Shown: positions 20,366 through 31,334 of the stretch, piece by piece | Layout: the number at the start of each line of letters is the position of its first letter | Numbering within the stretch: the stretch's first letter is position 1 | NCBI GenBank assembly: GCA_907163375.1 | Contig: CAJQUW010009331.1 | Span: 62,001-126,000 of the forward strand | DNA length: 64,000 nt | Direction of reading: 5' to 3' | Source: Prostheceraeus crozeri | Taxonomy: Eukaryota; Platyhelminthes; Polycladida; Euryleptidae | Notes under the pieces: generated by a model | Told to the model about the DNA's origin: nothing | The model's database searches: none | What the model saw: only the letters and a program-made list of their open reading frames with translations | Program-made: the position numbers and the translations under genes

Positions 20366-23040
20366 GACTCAGCCCCCCCCTCTGGAAGGAAGGTGAGGGA
20401 GAGCGCCAAGGATGTGCTGGGAGGAATGGGTCCGAGAGGAGGAAACGGGTCCCTACCCCCCCTCTGGAATTAAGGAAGGAGTTTTCCGGTAAGGGATGGG
20501 AAGGAAGGTGATAGGAATGTGGGCAGGATAGAGTTGGAAAAGGGTGGGTGTTGATGGTTTTGGGATGAGAAAAGTCGGAAATCATCATGAAGGAGGGTTT
20601 GGATGTGAAAGTGGAGTTTAGATTTGGAATCTGCGTGAAATTTTGGGTGGGGAAGGAAGGCGGGAGGAGTTTTCCTGAGAGGCAAGGGGTGGAGCGGCAG
20701 AGTTGGAAAAAAGGCGGGTGTTGGTGGTTTTGGGATGAGAAAAGTCGTTTTTCGGCATGAAAGAGGTCTCGGATGGGAAAACGGAGTGCAAATTTGGAGT
20801 CTACGTGAAATTTTAGGTCTAGGAACTTCTTTCCAGCTCAATCGGAGAGAAAAAGTTCTGACCCCCCCCCTCCTGTCAAACTTCCAACTTTGGTGTTAGA
20901 GATCGTAGAAAGTCGTGCAATAGCTCATTTGAAAGCTAAGAGTGAGAAAAATGCAGTGGAAAGCTCAGTTTGGTCTAATTTTCTTGGGTTGATGGAGGAA
21001 AATGGCAGGAAATCGTCAGAGTTGGAAAAGGCGGGTGTTGGATGTTTTGGGATGAGAAAATTCGACATGAAGGAGGTCTCGGATGGGAAAACGGAGTGCA
21101 AATTTGGAGTCTAGGTGAAATTTTAGGTCTAGGAACTTCTTTCCAGCTCAATCGGAGAGAAAAAGTTCTGACCCCCCCCCCTCCTGTCAAACTTCCAACT
21201 TTGGTGTTAGAGATCGTAGAAAGTCGTGCAATAGCTCATTTGAAAGCTAAGAGTGAGAAAAATGCAGTGGAAAGCTCAGTTTGATCTAATTTTCTTGGGT
21301 TGATGGAGGAAAATGGCAGGAAATCGTCAGAGTTGGAAAAGGCGGGTGTTGGATGTTTTGGGATGAGAAAATTCGACATGAAGGAGGTCTCGGATGGGAA
21401 AACGGAGTGCAAATTCGGACTCAACGTGAAATTTTGGGTCTAGGAACTTCTTTCCAGCTCAATCGGAGAGAAAAAGTTCTGACCCCCTCCTGTCAAACTT
21501 CTAACTTTGGTTGTAGAGAACGTAGAAAGTCGTGCAATAGCTCGTTTGAAAGCTAAGAATGAGACAAATTCAGTGGAAAACATGGCCTGTTCCGATCTGC
21601 CTTCGCTTAGAAGTGAGACGTTATTGAAAATTTTGGACATTGGCGAGAAACGACAGAGTTAGAATTTTTACGAAAATCGCTCTAGCGGGTGAAGCAAGCT
21701 TCGGACGGTAAAACAGAGACCAGATTTGGAATCAGCGTCAAATTCTGCATCGGCATGGTAAATTTGAAAGCCATCGGAGGGAAAAATTTTTTCAGCATTT
21801 TTCCGAGAAACGATAGAGTTAGAATTTTACGATCGCTCTGGGCTGTGGAGCCAAAACGAAGCATCGGATGGGAAAACGGAGGCCAGATTCGGAATCTACG
21901 TGAAATTTTGGGTTAGGAAGGATGTTTTCAGCAAAATCGGAGAGAAAAAATTTCGAGGACGCCCCCCCCCTCCTGTCAAACTTCCAACTTTGATGTTAGA
22001 GATCGTAGAAAGTCGTGCAATAGCTCATTTGAAAGCTAAGAGTGAGAAAAATGCAGTGGAAAGCTCAGTTTGGTCTAATTTTCTTGGGTTGAGGGAGGAA
22101 AATGACAGGAAATCGTCAGAGTTGGAAAAGGCGGGTGTTGGAGGTTTTAGGATGAGAAAATTCGACATGAAGGAGGTCTCGGATGGGAAAACGGAATGCA
22201 AATTTGGAGTCTACGTGAAATTTTAGGTCTAGGAACTTCTTTCCAGCTCAATCGGAGAGAAAAAGTTCTGACCCCCCCCTCCTGTCAAACTTCCAACTTT
22301 GGTGTTAGAGATCGTAGAAAGTCGTGCAATAGCTCATTTGAAAGCTAAGAGTGAGAAAAATGCAGTGGAAAGCTCAGTTTGGTCTAATTTTCTTGGGTTG
22401 ATGGAGGAAAATGGCAGGAAAACGTCAGAGTTGGAAAAGGCGGGTGTTGGATGTTTTGGGATGAGAAAAGTCGTTTTTCGAACTCGGATGGGAAAATGGA
22501 GTGCAAATTCGGAGTCAACGTGAAATTTTGGGTATAGAAACTTCTTTCCAACTCAATCGGAGAGAAAAAGTTCTGACCCCCCCTCGGCAGCGATCTTCCA
22601 ACTTTGGTGTTAGAGATCGTAGAAAGTCGTGCAATAGCTCGTTTGAAAGCTGGGAGTGAGACAAATTCAGTGGAAAACATGGCTTGTTCCTATCTGCTTT
22701 CGTTTAGAGGTGAGACGTTATTGAAAATTTTGGACATTGGCGAGAAACGACAGAGTTAGAATTTTAAGAAAATCGCTCTAGCGGGTGAAGCAAGCCTCGG
22801 ACGGGAAAACAGAGAACAGATTTGGAATCAGCGTCAAATTCTGCATCGGCATGGTAAATTTGAACGCCATCGGAGAGAAAAAATTTTTCAGCATTTTTCC
22901 GAAAAACGAGTTAGAATTTTACGATGGCTGTGGGGTGTAGAGCCAAAACGAAACATCGGATGGAAAAACGGAGGGCAGATTCGGATTCAGCGTCAAATTC
23001 TACATTGACTTGGTGAATTTGCAGCTCAATCGGAGCACTA
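20366..23040 (+). repeat. Family A satellite array, about 310-bp period
   Basis: Tandem units share atcggagagaaaaagttctg, a C7-C9 run, cttccaactttggtgttaga, gatcgtagaaagtcgtgcaa, tagctcatttgaaagctaag and gggatgagaaaa. Anchors at 20841, 21151 and 21462 give spacings of 310-311 bp. A second, diverged unit type with gagaaacgacagagttagaa and gctctagcgggtgaagcaag alternates with the first. The 310-bp period is not a multiple of three, so the recurring 60-120-aa ORFs are by-products. Confidence 0.9.
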
Positions 23041-23109
23041 GAACCGGAGAAAGACGGGTTTAAAGTTTTGGGATGATGGGTATTACGTCATCAGCTGATC
23101 GCCACAAAC

Positions 23110-23145
23110 TATATAAGTGGAAACTCTGCTTGTGGAAATCAGTTC
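23110..23145 (+). promoter_or_regulatory. TATA box plus TCAGTTC initiator, left arm
   Basis: TATATAAG at 23110-23117 is followed by TCAGTTC at 23139-23145. The initiator A at 23141 is 31 bp from the first T of the TATA box, the canonical RNA polymerase II spacing, and TCAGT is the classic initiator of arthropods and other invertebrates. Transcription would run rightwards into the palindrome loop. GGG|GTAGGTG about 30 bp downstream could serve as a leader splice donor. Inferred from motif and spacing only. Confidence 0.6.
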
Positions 23146-23539
23146 TCCTCCCGACTGGGTTGGGGTAGGTGAACTCCGGAGCTCCGATGATAGCATTGGA
23201 AATCTGAAAAACCGGGTTTCTATAACCGACTTAGAAAATTTCATTGCTGAACTCAGCTAAGGCGTCAGACTTAGAGGTTCGCCTTCGTCTCCAGGCCATA
23301 AAAGACTCCAAACGTTAAAGGCTTGTAACTTTGCTTCTACAAGTCCGTTTGACTTGATTCAAAAAAGGTTCGGTTGCTATTGACCTGCTCTAAGTGATAT
23401 AAAATTCTCTAAAATTTCATAAGTAGTGCTGAAAAAGTTGAAAAATTTAAATTCACTAGTTTTGGAGGTTTTCTGGGGTTTTCGACCCTGCTGAAGTCAA
23501 CTAGAGGATTTTTAATGATGTCTGAGCCAGTCTTCTCAT

Positions 23540-24200
23540 GAACCAAGCGGCTTTTCACTGAAAGCGAGCAAGACACGGAGAGTTTTGCTGTAATGTTCCA
23601 CTGACAGGGTGTTCCTTCGGGACGGCGGACGATGCCGTAGTGATAAGTGTGGCAAGGGAGTGTGTCATATTTTAGACCGAAACCGCTGGGGCAACTCATG
23701 TCTCATGTTGGGCATTTGACACAGTTCTGAAGGTAGCACTTTGAACGCCAATCGGTTGAGTCTTAGCTATCTTGTCATGGGTGGCCTCTAAACATCTCCA
23801 TTGCAAAACTCTGGTGAATCACGACTTGTTATCCCTCTCTACGGCTTGCTATCAAGCTGATCAAAGCAACGACTTGCTTCCTCTTACCAACTCCACCGGT
23901 TTTCATGTCTGGCGATCAAGTCATGGACGGTGCAAGTCACGGAGATTTTCGGTGTCATACTTCCTGTGTGTGGGCGTTCTTTCGAGACAGCGGTGAAGTC
24001 CGTAACGATGAGTACTGCACGGGACGTGGGCAATGGTAATCCTTGTGAAACCTCTCTGCGTCATGCTTCCAAGTGGTTGCCTTTCGTCTCAACGTTGTAC
24101 TCTGACCGCCAGGGCGACATTTAGCTATCTGCCACAGGTTATCCCATAAAATCTCCATTGCACTTGTCTCCCGACAGTTGACCAACCATGCGAGAATGAA
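23540..24200 (+). repeat. Diverged tandem repeat, about 360-bp period, in the left arm
   Basis: Two units share tagctatct (23765 and 24123), ccattgca before a ctc/ctt block, and a gtgtcatact-type block with cgacggcgg/cgagacagcgg. The mirror is at 35540-36190. The open frames here (74, 80 and 96 aa) follow the repeat and show no protein domain. Confidence 0.6.
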
Positions 24201-24412
24201 CCATAAGTTCTTTTAAGAACTGTCTCTATCACGAAGACGAAATGATGAAGGGATGAAACGGGAGGCCACCCTTGCGCCACACGCAACACAACACAGATTT
24301 CTCTCTTCGCTAGTGAACAAGCTCTTGTCAGTGTCGTCAGAAAATGTATCATGGTTTGCAAAAGCAAAGTTTAGTCAAATAGTTTACCGTGACACACGTT
24401 TGTAAAAGTAAA

Positions 24413-24830
24413 GTTTGATCATGACGTTTATTCGTAAGTCTAGTCAGAAACTAAATCATGGTTTGTAAAAGTTTTACTGCTACACAGGTTGATGTATAGT
24501 TAGAAAGTTTGATCATGGCGTTTATTCGTAAGTCTAGTCAGAAACTTAATCATGTTGTACAAAGGTTTTACTGCAGCACAGGTTGATGTATAGTTAGAAA
24601 GTTTGATCATGACGTTTATTCGTGAGTGTCGTCAGAAAGTGTATCATGGTTTGCAAAGTTAGTGTAGTCAAATAATATTACCGCGACACCCGTTTGAGAA
24701 AGTAAAGTTTGATCATGACGTTTTATGAAACACAAGTGTCATAAAATGCAAGCGTCAGTGTAGTCAAATAGTTTTTACCGCTACGCACGTTTGTGAAAAT
24801 AAAGTTTGATCATTGACGTTGTATGACTGA
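24413..24830 (+). repeat. Tandem repeat of about 95-105 bp in the left arm
   Basis: The unit gtttgatcatgacgtttatt recurs at 24413, 24507, 24601, about 24707 and about 24802, followed by cgtaagtctagtcagaaact or shorter relatives. The mirror is at 34870-35280. The same kind of degenerate unit (actttctaac, gcagtaaaac) continues through the arm. Confidence 0.8.
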
Positions 24831-26566
24831 CCGAACTCATCACAGCACTAGAAAGTTTATCGAAAAGGTTTTACTGCGCAGTGTAGATTGTCTTGTAACT
24901 TACTTTCACAGTGTTAGAAAGTTTTATTGGAGACAATAAATTGGAGCAAATGTTCCCTATTGGAAAATTCAAACTTCATGACTGTTAGATTAGCTTCATC
25001 AGGTTTACTAAAAGCAGTTTTCTACTGCAGTGAGACAGAGTTTAGAATGTTATATGAAAACAGTGTTCACCACAGCGCTAGAAAGTTTTACTGCACTGTG
25101 TAGATTGTTTCACAGCGTTAAAAGGTCTTATAGTCAGCGTTGAATGTTTATTAAAACCAGGTAAAGTCTTGTCACAAACGTTGAGTGTGTGAGAGCTAGT
25201 TCCATGACATTGAATCGCGTGGGTCGTAAAAGTCCATGATCCAAGGCTAGGCTCCTCTACGGCTGGATTTAGGTTTTGTATCACATGCGTTAACCGTTCG
25301 TGTGGAATACGTGAAGCACATGTTCTCTTAAAAGTCTAAACACAAATGTTGAAATAAGTTTTGTAAGAAGTCTTTGACAGGTTGTTGTGAAACTTAGCGA
25401 ACGTTGAACAAGTTTTATAAAATGTTTCTGCAGTTACACTCGTTAGCGTACCAGCTTTACTAAATGTGTTGTTTGTATTCATCAAATTGAATGCGTGTGT
25501 AGACTGTTTTGTAAATAAAGACACAGCGTGTTTGCACTCTACATCGACAGCATGCAAGCATACACATAACAACCTGTAACGTTGTTAGTCGAATGCATAT
25601 GAGTTAGGAGACACTCAAAGCATGTGAGATAAAAATCAACCTGCTAGATGAAGTGAAACACAAAAGTGTCACAACTAGTTTACGGGAAATAAAGGAGAAC
25701 TGTGACAACGTTTACACTCATCATAGACAGATGAACATATAGTTTAACTTTCTGACATTCAAATGAAATTCGTAAACATGAACCGTAGTGCAAGAAACTT
25801 TATGAGAACAACTTCATGCTGGTAAAACTTTCATAGATTGCAGTCGTGTTTAAAGCTGATATAAAGACCTGTAGAAACGCATAAGTCTTAGTTCAACGAC
25901 TTGACCATTGAACTCACAAAATAAACACGTCTGTGTAGAAAACTCATCAGTAGGAAACAGGAAAGCATGTCATTGAATGATCAAGTCTGTGTCAGTGGAA
26001 TTATTTCATGAGTATGAAACAGCGAACATTAGGACTGACCTTGAGCATGAAAGGTTGGAATCAAAGTTTGCTTTTCATGTACATAACAAATGAAACCGTG
26101 TCTCATTTCTAAACGAATCGTGCATTGATGATAGAATCAACATTGAAACCTGCATCAAGTGATTTTCTGTGCGAATGCAGACGATGTAAAAATGACACAC
26201 GGATTGACATTTAACATTGTTTGCAATAGTCAACACGCTGCCATTCAAAATGTTTATCATAAAACCTATCAGTGAAACAGATGTTCCCCTCCTGTGCACA
26301 CAAAGAATCATAAGTGCACTCTGACGCCTGTTTGTCGCGCTAGCTCCTCAGCAGATAGAGTAGAACACAAAGATGTACGCGCTCTCTCTCTCTGGCACCC
26401 GTCTGTCATATTAAACAGAGATCTATCGCATCTGTCCCACGAGCAAGGATGCAGGAACGCATCATCCTCTCAGACCTCCCACCTAGCTGATTCCCACACA
26501 GCTCATTGCTATCACGCCGGAAGGTAGATTCACGCGATAAATGCATTTAGGTTTGTTGAGTGGTTG

Positions 26567-27004
26567 ATGAAGGCAGTCAATGAAAATGACTTGCCTTTTC
26601 TTCCTCCAACCATAAGTTTAGAGCAATATGATTGCACGAACCAGACATTTGAAAGGCTGTATCATTCTCATATAAAGCAGGGTCTCGTGCATTTTACTAT
26701 CATAATCATGTCTGAAAAGCCGACAGCGTGTGTGATGCCATTTCGCATCATACACCGCGGAGACGAATTCCACAGTGATATCTATGGTGAGGATATCACT
26801 GTGGAATTTGTGAAGTATTATTCTTACTTCACCCTACATGAAGATATGAGCCGACGAGTACGACAAGAGGCCGAGACGGTGGGGAGTGAGGCCGAGATGG
26901 TAACGAGCGAGAGCGAGACGGTCGAAAGAGAGGACTCGGAAAGTGATAACATGGAAAATGAGGAAGTGGAAAGTGAAGATATCATTGTGATATCGTATGA
27001 TGAA
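26567..27004 (+). CDS. Unrecognised acidic protein, first coding exon in palindrome loop
   Basis: The ATG at 26567 follows a possible acceptor (aatgcatttag at 26550). A strong donor (GATGAA|GTAAGA) ends the exon at 27004 after 146 codons. If unspliced the frame would run to 27151. Residues 1-90 look globular (FLPPTISLEQYDC, ACVMPFRIIHRGDEF); residues 95-146 are Glu/Ser-rich and probably disordered (SESETVEREDSESDNMENEE). I recognise no domain. It lies just inside the left arm, downstream of the left-arm TATA/Inr, and could be spliced to a leader made there. The exon contains a perfect 17-bp hairpin at 26766-26808. Confidence 0.45.
26766..26808. repeat. Perfect 17-bp inverted repeat, 9-nt loop, in coding exon
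   Basis: AATTCCACAGTGATATC (26766-26782), then tatggtgag, then GATATCACTGTGGAATT (26792-26808). All 17 pairs match. It falls inside the open reading frame of the acidic protein, encoding the segment around EFHSDIYGEDITVEF. Confidence 0.9.
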
Positions 27005-27159
27005 GTAAGAGTTTTACACATACATACGAATGGCTGTCATCTCAACTCGTTCATACTTTCTTTCATTGATGGAGTGAGTGATGGGTGTTCTTTAGTTCAT
27101 ATAATCATCATGCACACATACAGCACACTGTTTCACCACATTTCCTCGTGAATGCATCA

Positions 27160-27330
27160 TGAGTTCTTATAAGAACTTCCTTCTAATGCAGCTAAAGCGG
27201 TCCCAAGCCCGCCGCATATCTTCGGATATGGAATGCAGAGGGTAAGGATAAATGATGAATGGAATGAAAGGAAGCCAAACTTGCACCACATGCAGCCACA
27301 AACACATTTCTATCTTCATTAAGATGACAT
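27160..27330 (+). repeat. Diverged loop copy of an arm segment
   Basis: gagttcttataagaacttcc followed by aaatgatgaatggaatgaaa, gccaaacttgcaccaca and cacatttctatcttc is a diverged version of the arm segment at 24200-24320 (agttcttttaagaactg, aaatgatgaagggatgaaac, acccttgcgccaca, agatttctctcttc). A further relative is at 29060-29130 on the other strand. Confidence 0.6.
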
Positions 27331-27444
27331 TCAATCACTTAAATTCTAATGTGACATAATCATTAGATCTCAGTACAGTCAACTCTCTAGCGTACTTATT
27401 AAACCTATTATCTCTAACTTTACAAACACTGAAAGGATTCTAAC

Positions 27445-27860
27445 ATGATTTCAAAGTTAACGAATGTCAACTTTATTTCTAACGTTGCAAGCAGTGAAGT
27501 GAATCTGACTTCATTGATATTTCACCTATCTTACAAACAGCGACATGGTTATAACTTTATTTCTAACTTTACAAACGTCAACTATATTTCTAACTTTACA
27601 AACAGTGAAGTGAATCTGACTTCATTTATATTTCACCTATCTTACAAACAGCGACATGGTTATAACTTTATTTCTAACTTTACAATCATCAACTTTACAA
27701 ACGTCAACTATATTTCTAACTTTACAAACAGTGAAGTGAATCTGACCTCATTTATATTTCACCTATCCTACAAACAGCGACATGGTGATAACTTTATTTT
27801 TAACTTTACAATCATCAACTTTATTTCTAACTTTGCAAACAGTAAAATGGTTTTAACTTT
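27445..27860 (+). repeat. Tandem repeat, about 100-120-bp units, in loop
   Basis: Three units share tttatttctaactttacaaa, cagtgaagtgaatctgac, ttcatttatatttcacctat and cttacaaacagcgacatggt. The region is open for 157 codons (27445-27918), but the translation simply follows the repeat, so I do not call a gene. A diverged direct copy is at 31335-31690. Confidence 0.85.
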
Positions 27861-27999
27861 ATTACTAAGTCAATCCACTCTACTGAAACGACAAGAAAAC
27901 GACACAGTATGTACATGATATGTTATTGAAACCCACACAGCTTTTTTGTTATACTACGAATTCAGTTCATGTGTTCTATCCTATACACTCAAAACCTGC

Positions 28000-29059
28000 A
28001 ACGACATTTATTCTATTACACCTGAAATCTATTGACATGTGATACATTACATTAAATCTTCGATATCAAATACTATCATGAAACAACTAGCAGTACCTGA
28101 CTTTAAACATGCACTGATTCCCACATTTATGACATTAGTAATTTTTCTATCATGTGTGACTACATGCTCATCAATATGAAAGGCTTGCAGTGACTTAGCT
28201 CTTGATGTGTCCATGTCAAGCTTTTGAAAAAAATTTTCATGTACAGTTGACATACAATCAATTTCAACGGATGCTCCAGTCATAGCATGTTATTCCTGCT
28301 TTCGCACTCATGATGTCATGCTGCATCAACAAGTTGCTTCTATCTAACTTTTACATGAATAAACCAAACGTCCTGATGCTATATGATTATGTCTCGATAT
28401 GCCCTTGTTGTTTCTTTTAACTATGTCACTGATTCAAACAGTTAATTACACTACCTATTCATTAAACTTTGCAATCTCAATCTTTGCTTTCATCGAGTAT
28501 GAACCTATAATTTACATACAACAACTATATTATGTGCTCTATCTCATACACTCAACCAGTAGAAACATTCATTCTGTTATATCCATGAACATGATGTGAT
28601 AAAATTCACATCATCTCAAAACCCTTTAACAGCGCTTGTCTTCAAACATATGCTGAATCCCACATAGCTTGTTTGTTACACTAACAATTCATTTCAATGT
28701 GAGCTGATCTTGCATCACTCATTTCATGTAACACAACTTTTCACTTTAATTATTCCCACACTGTTACTGCAGTGGTCTCAACACAATCCTACCATGTATT
28801 CTAACACTCTAATCACTGTGCAATGACTGTTGTGAATTGTATCGCATTCACGTGCATGACTCAGACCTGTAAATTCCTGTTACTCAGGTGTGAGACGGTT
28901 ATGAGAACCTAAGATGCTTCAGTTGTTCATTTCAATTTACATGAGCAACATTTGATGCTTTTATGTCTAGTAACATGTATGAGTTACTTCATAACTCTAG
29001 TTTAATGGAGACTTTGATTATTCATTCTTAGCTCGCTGAAGATGAGTGTTTTAAAATCA
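28000..29059. other. AT-rich loop segment without recognisable genes
   Basis: Non-coding as far as I can see. It contains another relative of the loop repeats (gaatcccacatagcttgttt near 28657), matching 27929 and 31755. Confidence 0.5.
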
Positions 29060-29299
29060 TCACACTGTGAAGAGAGATTGCAAACTAATGAAGATAGAAA
29101 TCTGATTTCTGTATACGTTTGGCGTGTGAGTGGCCATCCTTTCATCCCTTTCATCAATTTTCAACCCATCCTCTGAGTTCAACGGGCTTGGAACCGTCAG
29201 AAAGTGAAGACACTTTCTGGCCTCATTATGGGTAGCCTCATAAAGGCTGTTTGGGACATTCACTAGCCTCATGAAGGCTGTTTGTGGCATTCTCCGACT

Positions 29300-30461
29300 C
29301 CTCTCTACTTTTGCTCGAAGATCTCTGTAAGAAAGAAAAATGGTGTTAAAGTTGATTGAGAGGCAATGACGTTCGAGTAACTTAATAGGAATTTTCCTCT
29401 TCACTTTTCTCACTGAAAAATCACACAGTCGACCGTCTACCTCCATACTGATATGAATGCAGGTGACCCCACCTCCCTCGCAGCACTCCTGCGTGGTGTT
29501 TAAATCATCTGTAACAGTGGGCACCTCACATACTTGGTTTCTGTAGATTGGCAGGTGTACCTCTACGTGTCTTCTCTTCATTTCCTTGTTGATGTCTTCA
29601 GCCTGACTAAGTCTCCTCTTCAGGTCATGATTTTCTTCTCTCATCCCTTGACAGTTCCTCCCTATCACACCAAGTCTATCAACCTCCTGCCTCTGATGAT
29701 TCAACTCGGATACTACCTCCTCATAAGCCATCTCCTTCTCCTTCCATTCCCGCCTCTCTTTCATTAATGTTTCCTCACTCTTCTGCAGCTGTAATACTTC
29801 CTCCTGTAAGACTTTCACCCTTCCCACTTTAATTTCTAGTTTGGCTATGTCCTGCGCCATCTCTCTATTTTGTCTATTCACGGCCTCATAGCGATCTTTG
29901 AGCAGCATGTAATGGGCTTGCTGTGATGCCTTCGACTTCAACTCATCTCAATCTAGAGCTCTTGTTTGTTTGCGTATATCGCCTTTCTTTGGCGTAGAAG
30001 TGCTAAGTGGCTCCTCTACATGTTCAGATGCGCACTCAGATACATGTTCAGATTCCTGTTTGCCACTCATGAAAACGGCTCTCACCTCCTGTACTTCCCC
30101 TTCCTCTTCACTGCTGCTTGTATCGCTGAGGAAATGATCGCTTCCATCATCATCCAAGTCGACAATGTGTCTTACAGCCGGCCTCTCCTCCTGCCTTCGT
30201 CTATACAAGTCATCAAACCACTTTTTGAAGTGGCAGTTAGAAATAGACGCACTAGGACACTGGTCATGTCTTTTCCTAAATTCGACAAAGTCAGAGTCTG
30301 CTTCCACAGCATGATGGACACATGTCTTTATTTCAAAGACCTTCTTATGCTCCCCAATGTGTTCCACCAAGTGCTTTTTGTATTCGGTCCCTCTGTATAC
30401 TTTATCGCATGAACATCTTGTGACACTGTAGCGCGAAGACTTTGATAAAACCATGTTGAAA
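29300..30461 (-). pseudogene. Zinc-finger/coiled-coil protein broken by one in-frame TGA
   Basis: The exon begins after a strong acceptor (cttttatcttgcag at 30462) with the ATG at 30454. The N-terminus has a Cys/His module (CSCDKVYRGTEYKKHLVEH) and a second Cys/His cluster (CVHHAV...HDQCP...CHFKKWF), then an acidic serine stretch (SDTSSSEEEGEV). The frame meets TGA at 29950-29948 and then continues open in the same frame for about 290 more codons, beginning DELKSKASQQAHY. This second part is a long heptad coiled coil (REMAQDIAKLEIKVGRVK, LQLQKSEETLMKERREWKEK). Exon end is uncertain: a donor-like ATGGAG|GTAGAC near 29440 and a strong acceptor ctttcttacag at about 29329 suggest an intron. No known family recognised. 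Confidence 0.5.
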
Positions 30462-31269
30462 CTGCAAGATAAAAGTTAGTTATTTACTACAGTTCTCACA
30501 AGAAAGCAATGTTTATCAGAAACATGTTTGTAATAAATGGCATAGGACAGACAATGATGACCCTAGCCTTAAGACCCTAGTGTTAGAAAGTGTATCAGTG
30601 ATGCCTGTAAGATCTGACTTTGAATCTCTAGCTTAGAACGTTTGGTAGCAAACGTCAGACGACTCACCGTTGAAAGGAGGAAACAGGAGTGAAATTGGGT
30701 AGGGAGAAGCGCCTTACATACTTCTCTCTCACAAAGACAGAGTATGCCAATGTCCAAATTTGGTCATGTCTCCTTCAAAGGATTTCATCTCGCCATATTT
30801 GGAATCTCAACCGCTGATTTTCCTGACTGACGCAGTGAGTCAAGATTGCCATAAATGGACATTCTCGTTTTGTTGTGACGGAAGGGGAATGACGCTCGGC
30901 TCACGCCTCGTGACAGCGGTCTCTTTATCCTGAGTGGCAAATTTGTATGACCCTCCAGTGAACTGAATGTATACGAAGATGAAAAGATTGAATAGTTCCT
31001 AGCGTGTGATAAAATACATGGAATGACAAACGTACAGATGCTCACAATGATACTTAGGGGCTTCACACCATTTGAATGTTTTCTTATATCATGCTCACTT
31101 TCGAAGAGGCTTGATTCAATGGTTCATTCGAAGGATGCTTGTAAAGTTCAATACTGTATTCCCATGACATTTCAATTTTATGTGTTTATACAAGTGTATA
31201 AGCTTTCACTGGACTCGCATCGTCTTATAAAGTGTTCGTTTACGCAGCGCATGAAGTTATATCTGTCAA

Positions 31270-31315
31270 TAATGTTGAACTCAATCTCTCTCTCTCACAC
31301 ACACACATTGTCACT
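31270..31315 (+). repeat. Compound microsatellite (CT)n(CA)n
   Basis: A short run of CT dinucleotides passes directly into CA dinucleotides around 31283-31307. It is a simple sequence with no coding role. Confidence 0.85.
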
Positions 31316-31334
31316 TCAACCATGACTGGAATAC

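Larger units (their letters stand above)
20322..26521 (+). repeat. Giant palindrome 1, left arm
   Basis: Inverted partner of 33245-37921. The outer limit is AGTAGTAACCC at 20322 and the inner limit is gctatcacgccgga at 26521. It comprises family A satellite (about 20366-23040) and a region of diverged tandem repeats (about 23041-26521). Many stretches are identical to the partner; for example the reading frame at 23772-23996 has exactly the same translation as the one at 35689-35913 on the other strand. The left arm has more satellite units than the right. Confidence 0.9.

Noticed and set aside
20890-22680. Recurring 60-120-aa ORFs (starting VLEIVESRAIAHLKAKSEKN) in the satellite
   Set aside because: They recur with every 310-bp unit, the period is not a multiple of three and each is cut at the next unit. 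They are repeat by-products.
23409-24367. Arm ORFs of 64-96 aa as conserved genes because they are identical in both arms
   Set aside because: Identity reflects the palindrome itself. The frames show no domains and lie in diverged tandem repeats.
24413-24830. Regular repeats as a CRISPR array
   Set aside because: Units are degenerate, spacing is uneven, there are no unique spacers, and the DNA is eukaryotic.
27445-27918. 157-aa ORF with internal repeats as a repetitive protein
   Set aside because: The translation follows an AT-rich tandem repeat that also exists in diverged, non-open form at 31335-31690.
29948-29950. Selenocysteine codon
   Set aside because: No Cys-like context or SECIS-like structure was seen; a simple nonsense mutation is more economical.
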